A DNA stretch of 64,000 nucleotides from Engraulis encrasicolus. Its lineage: Eukaryota; Chordata; Actinopteri; Clupeiformes; Engraulidae. The stretch lies in contig NC_085872.1 of NCBI RefSeq assembly GCF_034702125.1, positions 29,532,134 through 29,596,133 on the forward strand. The letters run 5' to 3'. The position numbers and the translations under genes are program-made. Under the pieces are notes generated by a model, which worked only from the letters and a program-made list of their open reading frames with translations, searched no databases and had not been told where the DNA came from. Shown here one piece after another: positions 1 through 13,500 of the stretch (positions are counted from its first letter, which is position 1; every line of letters starts with the position of its first letter).

Positions 1-145
1 CAATTCAAGTGAATAGGCAGCGTGAAAATTAATCTATTATTTTCGTGAAGACTTTACGAAAGGCGGACAATAACGTGAATGCACCACGAAAATTACTCTA
101 TTTTTTTCTATTTTTTTCGTGAAGACTTTACGAAAGGCTTGAGAT
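1..145. mobile_element. Arm of a fold-back/MITE-like element, cut by the window edge
   Basis: This stretch matches the right arm of the fold-back element at 54483-54620 almost base for base, and the reverse complement of its left arm at 54028-54135. It contains two copies of a short GTGAAGACTTTACGAAAGGC unit. The rest of the element lies before the window. On its inner side it stops at a broken gypsy pol fragment, in the middle of what should be a conserved integrase stretch, so the element was probably inserted there or joined by recombination. Confidence 0.75.
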
Positions 146-660
146 ACGGTTGTCCAGTGGGTATGTGGTGGTAATGCTCTCTATTGGTGCAGCTCTCTGA
201 AGAACAAATTTCCATCTGAAACAGCACTCACACCTCAAGCACTTCTCTTCGATGTCATTGGCCATGCCAGGCCATAAAAACCGGGCACGGGCAAAGTATA
301 GGGCACCTTCTGCACCTACGTAGATGCCCAACCTCATCATGCACACCCTCTAGTGCCGTCTTACAGAACTGTTTGAGTAGCACCAGCTGATACATATGCC
401 TGCCATGATCGACCTTCTTGCGGTACAGCACACCATCTCTCTGCTCCATCTTATGTCACTGTCATAAAAGGAGCTTGACCTCAGGAGGTTTTGAATGAAC
501 TGCGGTGTGACTGGACTCAGTCACTCTCCCTACAAGGCCAACAACTTGACGGAAGTGTGGGTCATCTGCTAGAGCTTCCGCCAATCTGACAATATCATCC
601 ATGGCAGAACATCTTGACCAAAAGAATAGGGGACTGATGATGCATCAATTTCAAGTAACT
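146..660 (-). pseudogene. Ty3/gypsy pol fragment (RNase H-integrase linker and integrase zinc finger), broken
   Basis: Read on the minus strand, about 600 down to 420 gives the linker typical of fish gypsy pol, interrupted by in-frame stops. A frame at 449-255 then reads like the start of the integrase N-terminal domain (a GVLYRK-like motif followed by HDEVGHL). The frame shifts near 330, and the second half of the HHCC zinc finger (FLWPGM, then CLRCECC) continues in another frame. The pattern H-x-H ... C-x2-C is therefore present but split. The integrase core that should follow is missing because the fold-back arm at 1-145 begins there. No LTR is visible. This is a dead fragment. The family assignment rests on motif order, not on a search. 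Confidence 0.75.
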
Positions 661-1077
661 CAGCTACTGTATGATTGTGCCTGAGCAAAGGTCATTCAAG
701 GAGACAACACAGTGACATCGGCATTTAGCAGAGAGCACTTCACAAGAGATGGACGGTCCAGCCACATTGATGAGGCTATATTTGATATGTTTGCCCAAAA
801 GCAACCAAAGGTCAGCCGGAAGCAAAGAGTCCTGCTGACTGAGGACGGAAAAAGCTTGGTGAACAGTGGGAGGTCTTTTGGACTGCAAATCTAACAATTG
901 CAGAAAGTTGTGAATAACTACCAAGTGTGGCTGCAAAACAGAGCACCGGGGAAGATGCATATGTTTTAAATTGGGTTTCAGTTGCACAGAACTTTTGAAG
1001 CTGTAAATGTGAATAGAGGATATGTGATTCTAGACCATGATTTACTGTATATGTACCAATTTTAAAAACAGCATTAG
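661..1077. other. No gene recognised
   Basis: Short open frames occur on both strands but none shows a recognisable domain or credible splice structure. Part of it may be further decayed retrotransposon sequence next to the pol fragment. Confidence 0.4.
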
Positions 1078-1770
1078 CAATGGCAGCCATCTTGAAAAAT
1101 GGATACCATATTGTTTTTTTGTGTAGTCAGGGCCTTCTACCAAAACAGTGGCCCACAGAGAGTATTTCTACCAAAACAAATGTTTTTATACCGAAGTAAA
1201 CTATTTTTATACCAACTATTTAGTAGCAATGGAGGCCATCTTGAAAAATGGCCACCATATTGAATTTTTGGGTGGCCAATGCCTTTTTCCAAAACAGTGG
1301 CCCTCAAACAGTATTTCAGCCAAATTTCATGTTTTTATACCAAAGTAAATGGTTTTTACACAAACCGTTTCGTAGCAATGGCGGCCATCTTGAGAAACGG
1401 CCGCCATGTTGAAATTTGGCGTGGTCAGTGCTTCTTTTCTAAAAAGTGACCCTTTGAGAGTATTTCAGCCAAATTTCATGTTTCTATACCAAAGTAAGTG
1501 GCTTTTATACTAACCAATAGCAGAAAAGGCGGCCATCTTGAAAAATGGCCACCATATAGATTTTTCTGTGTGGCTAGTGCTTTTCACTAAAAAGGGTCCC
1601 TTAAAGAGTATTTCAGCCAAATGTCATGTTTTTAAACCAAAGTTAATGGGTTTTACACTAACCATTCAGTAGCAGTGGCTGCCATCTTGAAAAATGAATT
1701 TTTTTTTTCTCCGAAAAGTGACCCTTACAGAGTATCTGTGCCAATTTTCATTATTTTATACCAAAGTGAA
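1078..1770. repeat. Tandem repeat, about 149-bp unit, nearly five copies
   Basis: The landmark GCCATCTTGA recurs at 1086, 1235, 1384, 1532 and 1681, giving periods of 149, 149, 148 and 149 bases. Each unit also carries a GTATTTC...CAAA segment, an ATACCAAAGTAA segment and a short palindrome built on GGCCATCTTGAAAAATGGCC. The copies differ by scattered substitutions, so the array is not recent. An open frame at 1148-1348 is simply a translation of the repeat. Confidence 0.9.
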
Positions 1771-3454
1771 TGATTCTCTTGAAAAAGGCCTTTAATCTGC
1801 TCTACTATACTTAAATGTTTTTGGGAAACACAGCCCATCTCAGATACCCAGGATCAGCCGGTACACTGAATTGGCCAGCATCTTTTTCATCTATTTTTTG
1901 AACCCGGGATGTACACCTCTACTGGAATCATAATAACTGTAAAAGTAATTAGATTTACTGTAACTTTTACAGTGCATGAAATCAGATCACTAGCTTTGAT
2001 TCTTTTGCATTAAAATCACAGTACTGTACATAATAGTTGCTCTGTAGCGTTTGTAGTAGTTCCTCTGTTCAAAAGCATATGGGACTGTTCAGTGTCGTTG
2101 TTTCAAGCTAAAGCTTTGAGCTGCGTAAGGCCCTGCAGCATCATAGGTCAAATCACTGAGCCATGACAAATCCACACAGTGTTCACCCTTTAGTTTACTG
2201 TCCGCTTCCACGTCCTCGCTGACCAAAGGCAAGGCAGTGCTCTGTGTCACTAATGACAAACTAGCCTGCAGTCCTCTCGCACTCTTTCAGCAAACACAGA
2301 GTGGAGGCACATAGCTGTGTCACCCACTTCTGGGACATTACAGAGCACTTTACAGACCTCTGTGCTGCAGCAATCACCCAGAACGATTCACTGTCCACAA
2401 TGCTGGTGAAAATGAGAATATTTGCCACTTGTAAGTCCAACAAAAGATGCAGCACGGAGAGAAAGAGAATACTAATTATCACATATTCTTCAAAAACTAT
2501 ATTTTTTGTAGTGCAGTGTGAAGCAGGAGAAAATCTTGAGAACCCTTTTCCGAGAGAGTTTTTTGTGTGTGTGTGTACACAAAGGCTTTGGAAGGCGTGC
2601 TTAGAGAAAGTGGATGCTGGAATCTAATGATTATGCTAAAGTCTTGTGGCAGGTCCCTCTGTTTACGTCTCGTCGCCGACGTGCAGCGTCTGCACTCGTG
2701 GTTGTCATGGCGTTTTGCTTGGCACCCCGCTTCGTGCGATGAAGGATGGGCTGATGATCTCACAGTAGATTTTTATCCTTGGGACACAGCCATGCGGTTT
2801 TCATCACATTACAGTGCACAGAGAATGGCCCCGGGAGACGCAAAGCACTACCTTCGGTTGCCCACTCACCCATCTGTGACATGCAGCAGGCTTTGGTCTA
2901 TATGGGCTCTATATAGGCCTACCGTACTGGGGCATGTGACACATTACTTACCACATATTAGGGTTGGTTGGTAACTGAGAAACGTCAGCCAGGATTTACG
3001 ATCAAATCGGGGGGAAAGAAAAATTTCCATCCCACTACGTTTTCCACAAATTGGCAAGATTTATGAATTTAACGTGATCTGATCTGATGTTGACTGGATT
3101 TTTTTTTTTTAGGTGTATTAAGGTGGGCCATGAATATGATACATAAATCATGTTGGAACATGTGATGGCAAGATAGCTCTGTGGGTTATGTTTTGAAAAA
3201 AAATGAAACAATTGCAAAATAATAACAACAACAACAATAACACAATGCAGTAAAATGATAATAATAATACTAATAAATCTCACTGAAGGCTACCTTTAAA
3301 ATGACACTTTCTTTAGCACCCACCATGGCACATCACGCTTTTAAAAGAGTCAGAGACTCAACTTGTTTTCTGTTTCACTAGAAAATGGCAAGACTAATGA
3401 GGATCATCAGAGCTGAGATGACGAGGGTGTCTGCACCGCAGAGCTGCCATGATC
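1771..3454. other. Gene-free stretch
   Basis: No convincing exon is visible. Overlapping frames around 2300-2970 on both strands have no recognisable domain, and their composition matches the surrounding DNA. There is an A/T-rich AAC/AAT low-complexity patch at about 3200-3275. Confidence 0.4.
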
Positions 3455-3455
3455 A

Positions 3456-3524
<69 letters not shown>

Positions 3525-3537
3525 CGAGAGAGAGAGA
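3455..3537. repeat. (GA)n microsatellite
   Basis: An almost pure GA run with one GGGCGA interruption near its end. Confidence 0.95.
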
Positions 3538-3692
3538 TTGGTTAGAATAAAGAAACAACAAGGAGGATAATTCAACCAGTGCAGGCCCTGTTTGCTGTGG
3601 GTGGAGAGCATCTGCTCTGTGACTATCATCTGTTCCTCCACTGTGCTCATTGATGAATGCTCTTGCCTGATTTCCACCCCCCTAGCCACCCA

Positions 3693-5596
<1,904 letters not shown>

Positions 5597-6260
5597 CTCG
5601 CTGGAGTCCACATTTGTGCTGTGTTTCAACAGCTCTGTGATTTGTATGAGCACATCTGCACATATTCCGTCATAAGCATCTGCATAATCTTCCGTCCATC
5701 TCCTGACGTGACTTCTATTGATTCAGATTTGATGTATGAAAGGGATGAAAACTGAAAAGAAAAGAAAAAAAAAACATGATTTGAAATTGATTTGAATTGA
5801 AGGTCCACATTTGTGTTGTGTTTCAGCAGCTCTGTGATTTTTACGAGCACATCTGCACATCTTCTGTCTCCTGCGCTTCTCTTGTTTCGGAAGATTTTTT
5901 TGAGTAAAGGGGATAAAACTGAAAAGAAAAGAAAACAACAGCATGCTTTGTGTTAAAATAAAACTAAATTGAGACTTGCTTGCCATGTTTTTGTTGTCCA
6001 GTAACACTGTGACCAGATCTGCACATCTTCCAGTCCTTGGTGTGCTTCTCTTGATTCACAGGATTTGTTCTATTTGTTATTTGTTATTTGTTACAATAAA
6101 AAAAAACGGAAAGAAAAGGGAGAAAATGTCCATACTGTAATCATTAAAAAACAACTGGTTCAGGCTCACTGAGGTCCACAATGTGTGTTGTGTTTCCGCA
6201 GGCAGCTCTGTGATTTGTATGAGCATCTGCACATCTTCTACCTGGCTGTCTCCTGGCGGC
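5597..6260. repeat. Diverged tandem repeat, about 195-bp unit, 3-4 copies
   Basis: A segment running from GTCCACATTTGTG through CAGCTCTGTGATTT to ATCTGCACAT recurs beginning near 5605, 5802 and 6171. A more degraded copy with GATCTGCACATCTTCC lies near 6016. The units are separated by AAAAGAAAAG-rich spacers. Copy divergence is substantial. Confidence 0.8.
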
Positions 6261-6556
6261 GTGGCGGCTTCTCTAGGGCAATGGATGCCGCATTAAACCC
6301 GGATTGATTTTCCCTTCATCTGACCTTTAGCTAGCCCTCAGTGGAATCTCAAGACATTTTGGACAGAATAGTAACTAAATTTGGAGAACGCTTGATGTCC
6401 TTACAAATACTGCCTGTCCCTCTGTGCGACTATTGCTGTGTTCAAACGCTTCCAAGAGATATAGCTCTGGATTTTCTTCAAAGGAGGTTGTTTGTATAGG
6501 AACCTTCCACAGAACCAGCCTGATGGACACTTTTAATTATTTTCTTTAGTTTGTTT

Positions 6557-6674
<118 letters not shown>

Positions 6675-6897
6675 GGCGGGCGGACGTGTGTGTAAAGGAT
6701 AATAAAAACATTTGAATTTAAGTGCATTTTCTGACTTAAAAGACCAGAATTTAATAAGCCTAGACCCTACACCATAGCCTACACCATAATCTTATTTCTG
6801 CATTGAAGGTATCCAACGGGCATGGCTGCCCTCCAGAATACCCAAATAAATGTCTGATGGGTAATTTCAAAGCTAGCCAAAAGAGATACGTTGTAAA

Positions 6898-7190
6898 CAC
6901 AGTTGGGAAAGTTACTCAAAAACTGTAATGCACTACTTATTACATGTTCCTGTCATTTGAAAGTAATGCCTTACATTACAACATTACTTTTTTTTTTTAA
7001 GTAAGGCATTACACTACTTTTGCATTACTTTCAGTTACTTTAGCCAAAATTACTGGAAATAAGGATTTGGCAATCTACAGTGCAAATCTATGAGGTGACA
7101 TGACTTTCACCTGCCATCTACAAGTCGTTTTGGAAGCCTGCAGACTGAAAACCAACATTTTCAGGAATTGCGTCTTACCCACATACAATA
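6898..7190. mobile_element. hAT-type element, left-end fragment
   Basis: This 293-base stretch is nearly identical to 39466-39757, the left end of the larger hAT-type element. It begins CACAGTTGGGAAAGTTACT and includes an internal near-palindrome around AAGTAATGCCTTAC. The similarity stops abruptly at 7190, and no matching right end or target duplication is present, so this is a truncated or deleted copy. Confidence 0.8.
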
Positions 7191-7830
7191 CAATGATTAA
7201 TCCTTTCTCTTCTTACCACGCCTTACCATGCACACCACCAGCGCCTGTTTATTATCTATTACGCACGCATGCAGCACAGGCTCTGCTTGCACGTGGCTGA
7301 AACATAAAGCCACCTCACTGAAGCTCACTGCACTAAGAGTTTGAAAATTATTAAAGTGCCCATGGCGTAAAAGTTTGACCTTATGATGTTTTGGGGCCTT
7401 AATGATAAAAGAGCAGATGAATTGCTACAGTAGGCCAATGTATGTTGAATATTAATTATATACAGCACACCGGGAAAAATGTCTTTAACGAAATTATAGG
7501 CGAGAAAAAATAATGATTGCGAGGATACCAGGCCAGCCAGTCAGTTTGCAAGCTCGAGGCTCGCCGGAATCCTGTGAGTTGGTGCGGAGATCAGTTTGTC
7601 ACTCACTATGAACTTGTAAGAAACTGGACTTCTTTGGAAGCCTTGGACACTTCCTGGAGCTGCAAAAGAATTCCAACTGGTTGCATTGTATCTCCTTTGG
7701 ATAACATGACCTGGATGAATAAAATCTTCACATACTGTAAGTGGTATATCACACATATCACACAGCGTGAAGGCCAATAAGGATGTAACCATCCAGCTAA
7801 GCCAGATGCATTGCAACATGAGATAGACTT
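7191..7830. other. Gene-free stretch
   Basis: Frames at 7517-7780 (+) and 7541-7819 (-) overlap on opposite strands. Neither has a recognisable domain or supported splice sites. Confidence 0.35.
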
Positions 7831-8170
7831 ACCGCGCGAATAGACCAGGCGCGATGCGATTCAAGCGACAGAGTGCAGCAGCAAGCGATACGAGCGATTG
7901 AGGAGACTAGAGTATGTCCGTACAGGCAGAAGGCAAAGCATTCAAGCATTCCCATTGGCTGTGGTCACTGACTTCTATACAGTCATTGGCTGTCGCGGCT
8001 TGTCGCCGAACCTCGTCATAGAAAGTTGAAAAGATTTCAACTTCAAACTGTCGCGCTCGGCGCGCAAATCGCTCTAGTCTCCAGAATCGTTTTTGTCGCG
8101 CGACTCAATACAAAGTCAATTACTTCCGTCGCTCGCCTCGCTCAGATCGCTGCTGGTGTATTTCTGCGGT
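7831..8170. mobile_element. GC-rich miniature element with imperfect terminal inverted repeats
   Basis: The left end reads ACCGCGCGAATAGACCAG and the reverse complement of the right end reads ACCGCAGAAATACACCAG, followed on both sides by a GCGAT/GCGCGAT block. The interior is unusually rich in CpG and GTCGCG motifs compared with its A/T-rich surroundings. I could not see a clean target duplication, so the boundaries are approximate and the superfamily is open. Confidence 0.5.
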
Positions 8171-8319
8171 TATAATCCAGTGCTCATAGAGGATCACAGA
8201 AGCCACATGCCATTAGTAGGCCAGGCCTATAACCAGGCCACTAATCTCTATCATCGCATGGCCTAGAAAAGAATTAAATTTATATTGGAGACAAAAGAGA
8301 AGATGGATGAGGTCCTTAA

Positions 8320-8915
8320 CCCTTGTAAGGTGTTCGTATTTTGGTTACATAGAAGGTGTTCGTGTCAATTTGACCCAGGCATATAGGAAAATAATGAAAA
8401 ATGGAAAAATTCATAGCTCATATTCACCCTCATGTTCCCCTCACCCTGCCTGTGAATTTCTGTTTATTTATGTTTTTGAGAGTGGGAGCTACAGAGAGAA
8501 AAAGATAAGGAGACGGTGAAGAAAGTGAGTAAACTCAATCCAAGATCTCGGATTGCACCACTAGTGCTCTTACCACATAAAGTTGAAACATTGATGCATA
8601 ACTGAAGGACCAAACAATATCTGCACTCCTTCACCCTCTGCCTTGTCTGTTCAACATGTGATCATTGTTGTATCACAGAGTTTAGAAAATATTGATGTAT
8701 AAGCCCCTCAAAGTGATATGGGTCAAAATGACCCGAACACCTCCTGTGTAATAGAAATGTGCAAGGGGGTTCACAATTTTTTTTTCAGATTCATGTTCCT
8801 CACTGAAAATGAGCCAAAGCCAGTGAATCTCAGTGTGAAAGAATAATAACTGATACTATTTTTCTCAAGCTAAAAACTGAAACCGGGTCAAAATGACCCA
8901 AACACCTTACAAGGG
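8320..8915. mobile_element. TTAA-flanked miniature transposon (piggyBac-like)
   Basis: The ends are perfect inverted repeats (CCCTTGTAAGGTGTT at 8320 and its reverse complement ending at 8915), flanked by TTAA at 8316-8319 and 8916-8919. Just inside the right end, and once more internally, lies the palindrome GGGTCAAAATGACCC. A TTAA duplication with CCCTT-type ends is the signature of piggyBac elements, although Kolobok also uses TTAA. At 596 bp with no transposase frame, it is non-autonomous. Confidence 0.85.
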
Positions 8916-9204
8916 TTAAGAAAGCAATGCTGATATTATCATGGCACAAACAAGGCATGACATTGGCACCTGCCAAGCACTCAAATGTGGGTAATACTTT
9001 TACTGTGACTATTGACTAGGTAGGTTATTGGGTAGATGACGTGACGTGAACATTTTGCTGTCACAGGCTGTTAAAATTAGGTAAATTCATGCTTTCGAAA
9101 TTGTCAATGTTTTAAATGATCAAACTAGTGTCCATGTTGTGAAAAAGTAATGTGTAATAAAACCAGAGTTTAAACAAGTATACTTAATTTTGAGTCAAAT
9201 GCCA

Positions 9205-10500
9205 CATTTGTCCTATGGTGTGACTGTCACAAGCCTGGTTCTCCATGTTATAACATTTTTAAATAAATAATCAAAGCTCAGTCATTTCTCTAAACAATCC
9301 TGGCATGTTTTTCAAGGTGTCTATTTTGGAAAGTGGCCATGTTTAATTTTTTTCCCGTTTTTCTGAGACCATATGGACTTATGAAACTTTGTCACAGAAA
9401 ACAATATCCTGTGGTGTGACATCACATTTTTGGGTAATTCTGTGGATAATTATCTATTGTTGAAGCTCCAGCTGTTCTTAAATTGTGACTTCAGACCCTT
9501 AAGAAGCCAATAGCAAGGGTGGATTTTAGTTTTTTCTCTCAGAGTTCTTCAATCAATCAATTACGTTTTGCTACCACACGATGTATTAGTTTTGTAGTCC
9601 TTTGGTGTGACAGCCATAAAATACATTTTGACAATACTGTATATTTTTATATTTTTTTCTTATGTTTGTGTATGCAAATGCATCTTACTAAAGGTGAAAT
9701 TGTACTTCATTTGGCAACGACATGGCTTTAAATTAACTCAAAAGCTCAAAAGTCCTATGGTGTGATGGTAAAAGTCCTATGGTGTGACGCTTTGGAGTAT
9801 CCCACCAAAGGACAAACAGGTCACACCAAAGGACTAGATATCTGTGAAATAGCTTTTAAAACAACTGGTAGTACATTTTTTGTTTGTTTTGTTGTTTGAC
9901 TAGATAGCCTACATATTGTGTATTCAAATTACTTATTCCTTTATTGGCCATTAGAATTTATACTTTGATGCATTGTTGATGAATATTTGCTGTTGATTTT
10001 AGATACTGTCAAAGGATATAAAATGTCATTAAAGGTGCTTTGAAACCATAGAATATAAGGTAACGGTAAGCTTAACAGTGAAGGAAAGATGAGTGAGAGA
10101 GTATAGAGAAGTATAGATGAATAAAGTATGCTGCGGAGAGCTCAATATATAGCATAAATGTGCTTCCCAGCTTCAGATACCAAACAGGCACTGGCCACTA
10201 CACACTACACACTACAGGTTCAATGGTGTGACAGTCATAGCATACCTACAAAGAGGGTGAGGTGTGATGGTCATGCCAAGGTCACACTTCAGTATGAGTC
10301 TTATGAGCTCTGCAGGTTACATTTAATGACCTCATGGTTGTCATTAAGTGTTAGGATAGGCTGATAATCTATGACTCAAAGACTTATAAGTGCAATATTG
10401 ACTACAACATTACATTATGATCAAAAGACAAAATAATCATGTTGATACATTTGTTTCTGGCTCAGTTTTGCATTTCTGTCCTTTAGCGTGACATGAATGT
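9205..10500. repeat. Zone with a recurring 14-mer, TCCTATGGTGTGAC
   Basis: The 14-mer or a close variant occurs at 9211, 9407, 9598, 9753, 9775, 10219 and 10481. It also occurs in reverse orientation at 9820, and a partial copy lies near 9802. The first three copies are 191-196 bases apart, but the sequence between them is not obviously repeated. No open frame spans the zone. It may be the remnant of an old tandem array, or a conserved binding-site cluster. Confidence 0.7.
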
Positions 10501-10510
10501 CCTACGGTTA

Positions 10511-13500
10511 ATTACAATTATTAATTAATTACAATTAATAGACCTATATTGTGACCACTTGGATTTTTTGAAAGATCAATTGCTGCACTACGAAGACATA
10601 TACTTTTTTCCCTCATAAACAATGTTTTGTGAAAAAAATGTTTTTTGCAGCCTATCTGTCATCTACCCTATTGTTGTAGGCTATATCAATGTATATGTAC
10701 ATGACATATCACATGTCATGTATATGTATATGACATATCACAGTAGATTATATTCTGTTGTTTGTAATGTTGCCCATTGCTTGTATCCACAAGTGGCAAA
10801 TAACATTTGTATTATATATCAACAACAGATACCATAACAGGCAGACTTAGTGTCAAATAGTTAATATGTGCAAGAGGAAATTAAGATGCTGTCATCCTAC
10901 TGCAAACAATTTGTTTGTCACAGTTTTGAGGAAAAGTTAAATTGCATCAACAGTTGTCTGGGGATGTGTCACGGTTTAAGTTATACTGGGCAGTTCAAGT
11001 AGCCTAGCGTAGATGGCTTATTTGTACCAGTTGTCTTGGTAGCCGTCGACCATTCATCACACCTGATCATCCGTGGATGTGTTTTTCTTCTCGAAAGCTA
11101 TTAAGTTTCCACACTGACTATGTTGAAAATGACATTGAGGATTTTCCTCCAAGCTCCATGAAAAGTATATGAATCATGTGGTGGATCTTACTAGCAATCT
11201 GCCAAGTTCAAGTGGTATTCAGGATGTGCGCTGGCGTCTTTCTTTTCTAAATTAATGACAGGGCTTTACATAGATTTAATGAAATAAAGAGATTTGAGAC
11301 AGTTTTTATACATGTACTGTATGTGATCACACAGCTTTCAATGCTTTGATGAAACTGGTGCAATGCAAAAGAGCTGTATACTGTGGTTACAGATGGAATA
11401 TGATCACATGTTCCTCACAAGAGATGGGAGAAATTAGAACGGCATAACTTATTAATTTTCCCCACCAGTTTAGGTCTCTGGGTGGGACTGGAGTTTCACA
11501 CTGTCTTCCAGCTCTTGCTGTGTATAAATCGTTAACCACATCCCAGTATGGGTGCCTCTCTGAGCTGAAAAATGAACAGAGCGAAAAAAACAACAAATGC
11601 TGCATGCTGTTTCTCCCATTTCAGCCGTGACAGCATTTCTGAAATTTCCATACAAGATTTTATGTGCCCCATTATGTCCGTGGACAGACAATGAATCTAC
11701 ACTTCCACAACTTGGGTGGAGGAGGTCATGTTTTGGAAACCCATTTGTTGAAAATGAATGTGTCAGACAGAAGATGCATGTATATCGTGTTTAGTGAGAA
11801 AGCCAGGGTGCTGCTGGAGGGGCTGTGCATTGGAAACCGTGCTGCGTCCACAGTAATCATGTGTGAATGACCCAACAGGAGTCCACAATCATAAACATCA
11901 CTCCACATTGTTAACAGCAGTCTGAAGGAGGACTGAGGACCTGCATTCCACTCTTTGCTGGACCACCGTTCTGGAGAGGTGAAGGCAGAGGTCAGGAATG
12001 ATCACGTCACTGTCTTTTCCACCACTGTTGCTTTCCTGGAAAGGAATAGTTCATGATATGGGCCTTTGAAGGTATTGCATTCACTTACTAAACAGAAGGG
12101 GGTGGGAGGGGGTTGTTGAAACAGCACGGTAAACTCTGAGCATTTATTTTATGCCAGTTGAAAGTGGAATCTTGTAAAGGCCTCAGGAGACAACAATCTG
12201 CCATTTATACATGGCTTTGTTGCGTGTCACATGTCAGGGCTGCAACCTTGTTTGCAGTACAGTACACATGTTCAGAGAAAGAGCACTATTTAGCATTTAT
12301 ATTTAAGAAATGTAAAAGAATAAAAGATCCATTCCACTTTTTTTCTTTAGAGCAGGGGTTGAAAACAATGTCTCATAATACATATCTTGACAGAACATTG
12401 ATTCAATTTTCATTTCTTTTGAATGGGACTGACGCCCATGTATTCATCTTTCTATTTGGACAACCTAATCACAAGTCAAACAAACAAAAGGATTGTTGGT
12501 GAAGACCAAAGGAGGCTGGAAGTGTTGTTTCCACAAGAATAGCCTCCAATAAGTGTCCATTAACAGGACCAGTAAACATTGTGTGTTGTCGGCTAGCATT
12601 TGAAATAGCTCTGCAGAGACACACCATTTTAATTCGGCGCATTTGATGCGTTTAAAGAATACTTCTGTTTAATAGCACCTTATAGCACTTTAATAGCACT
12701 TTAACATTTTCTTTGTTTGTTTCGTTTTTTGTGTTTGTTCATTCATATTTTTACTTATCCAAACAAACAACTGATGGATCTTACAAATTGAATGTCCTTA
12801 TACCTGTTCTAGCTGTTTCCACACAAGAGTCTGGCTACAGCAGCTAAGACAAAATGGAGACACTGTCAACATGTGACTGAAGGACAAAAACACATTCAAA
12901 TGCATCATGCTTCACTATAAAATCCATTCTTTGGCGTCTGACTAATCTTGAGCCATGAATCAACAAACATTCTTTTGAAGGTGGGTAGGAGGCAGAATCA
13001 CAGCCTGGTTCAGTGGGGGGGAAATGCAATGTACAATGTACTTTTAGTGGGAGGGAGTAATTCTTATCCATAAGCAGGGAGGCTTATTCCATAAGACACA
13101 GCAGGAATCCCTAAGTTATTGCATTATTTCTCTTTGATTGCACATATTAAAAACAAGTTTAATGTGCAATGCTGTCTGTGTGCATATTTGCAGCAGGCAA
13201 AATTGTCAGCCTGGATTTTTCCTGGGAGACCATTCAATGATGATTGCAGAAGAAAAGATGATTATGCTGCAATGAGAGAGGTTTATGCTGTATTTTCCAA
13301 ATGCTTCACTGACATCCCTTGAGATACTGTACATGACATTATGACAAGGTCATAAATCTGCACACAAACATTGTGCTTGCAATATGACTCAGTACATTGA
13401 TTGGCCACTTTAAAGACCAATTGAGGTGAACGTTGTATTTAGGAGATGTTCTTGTGATTCAATCTTTGCTGCGTTTAGTCGGTTTAGTAAAAGATATTGT

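Noticed and set aside
2261..2974. Overlapping frames of 73-135 codons
   Set aside because: No domain, no splice context, and frames on both strands overlap with ordinary composition.
12158..12502. 114-codon plus-strand frame
   Set aside because: Random-looking protein in A/T-rich DNA with no recognisable domain or exon signals.
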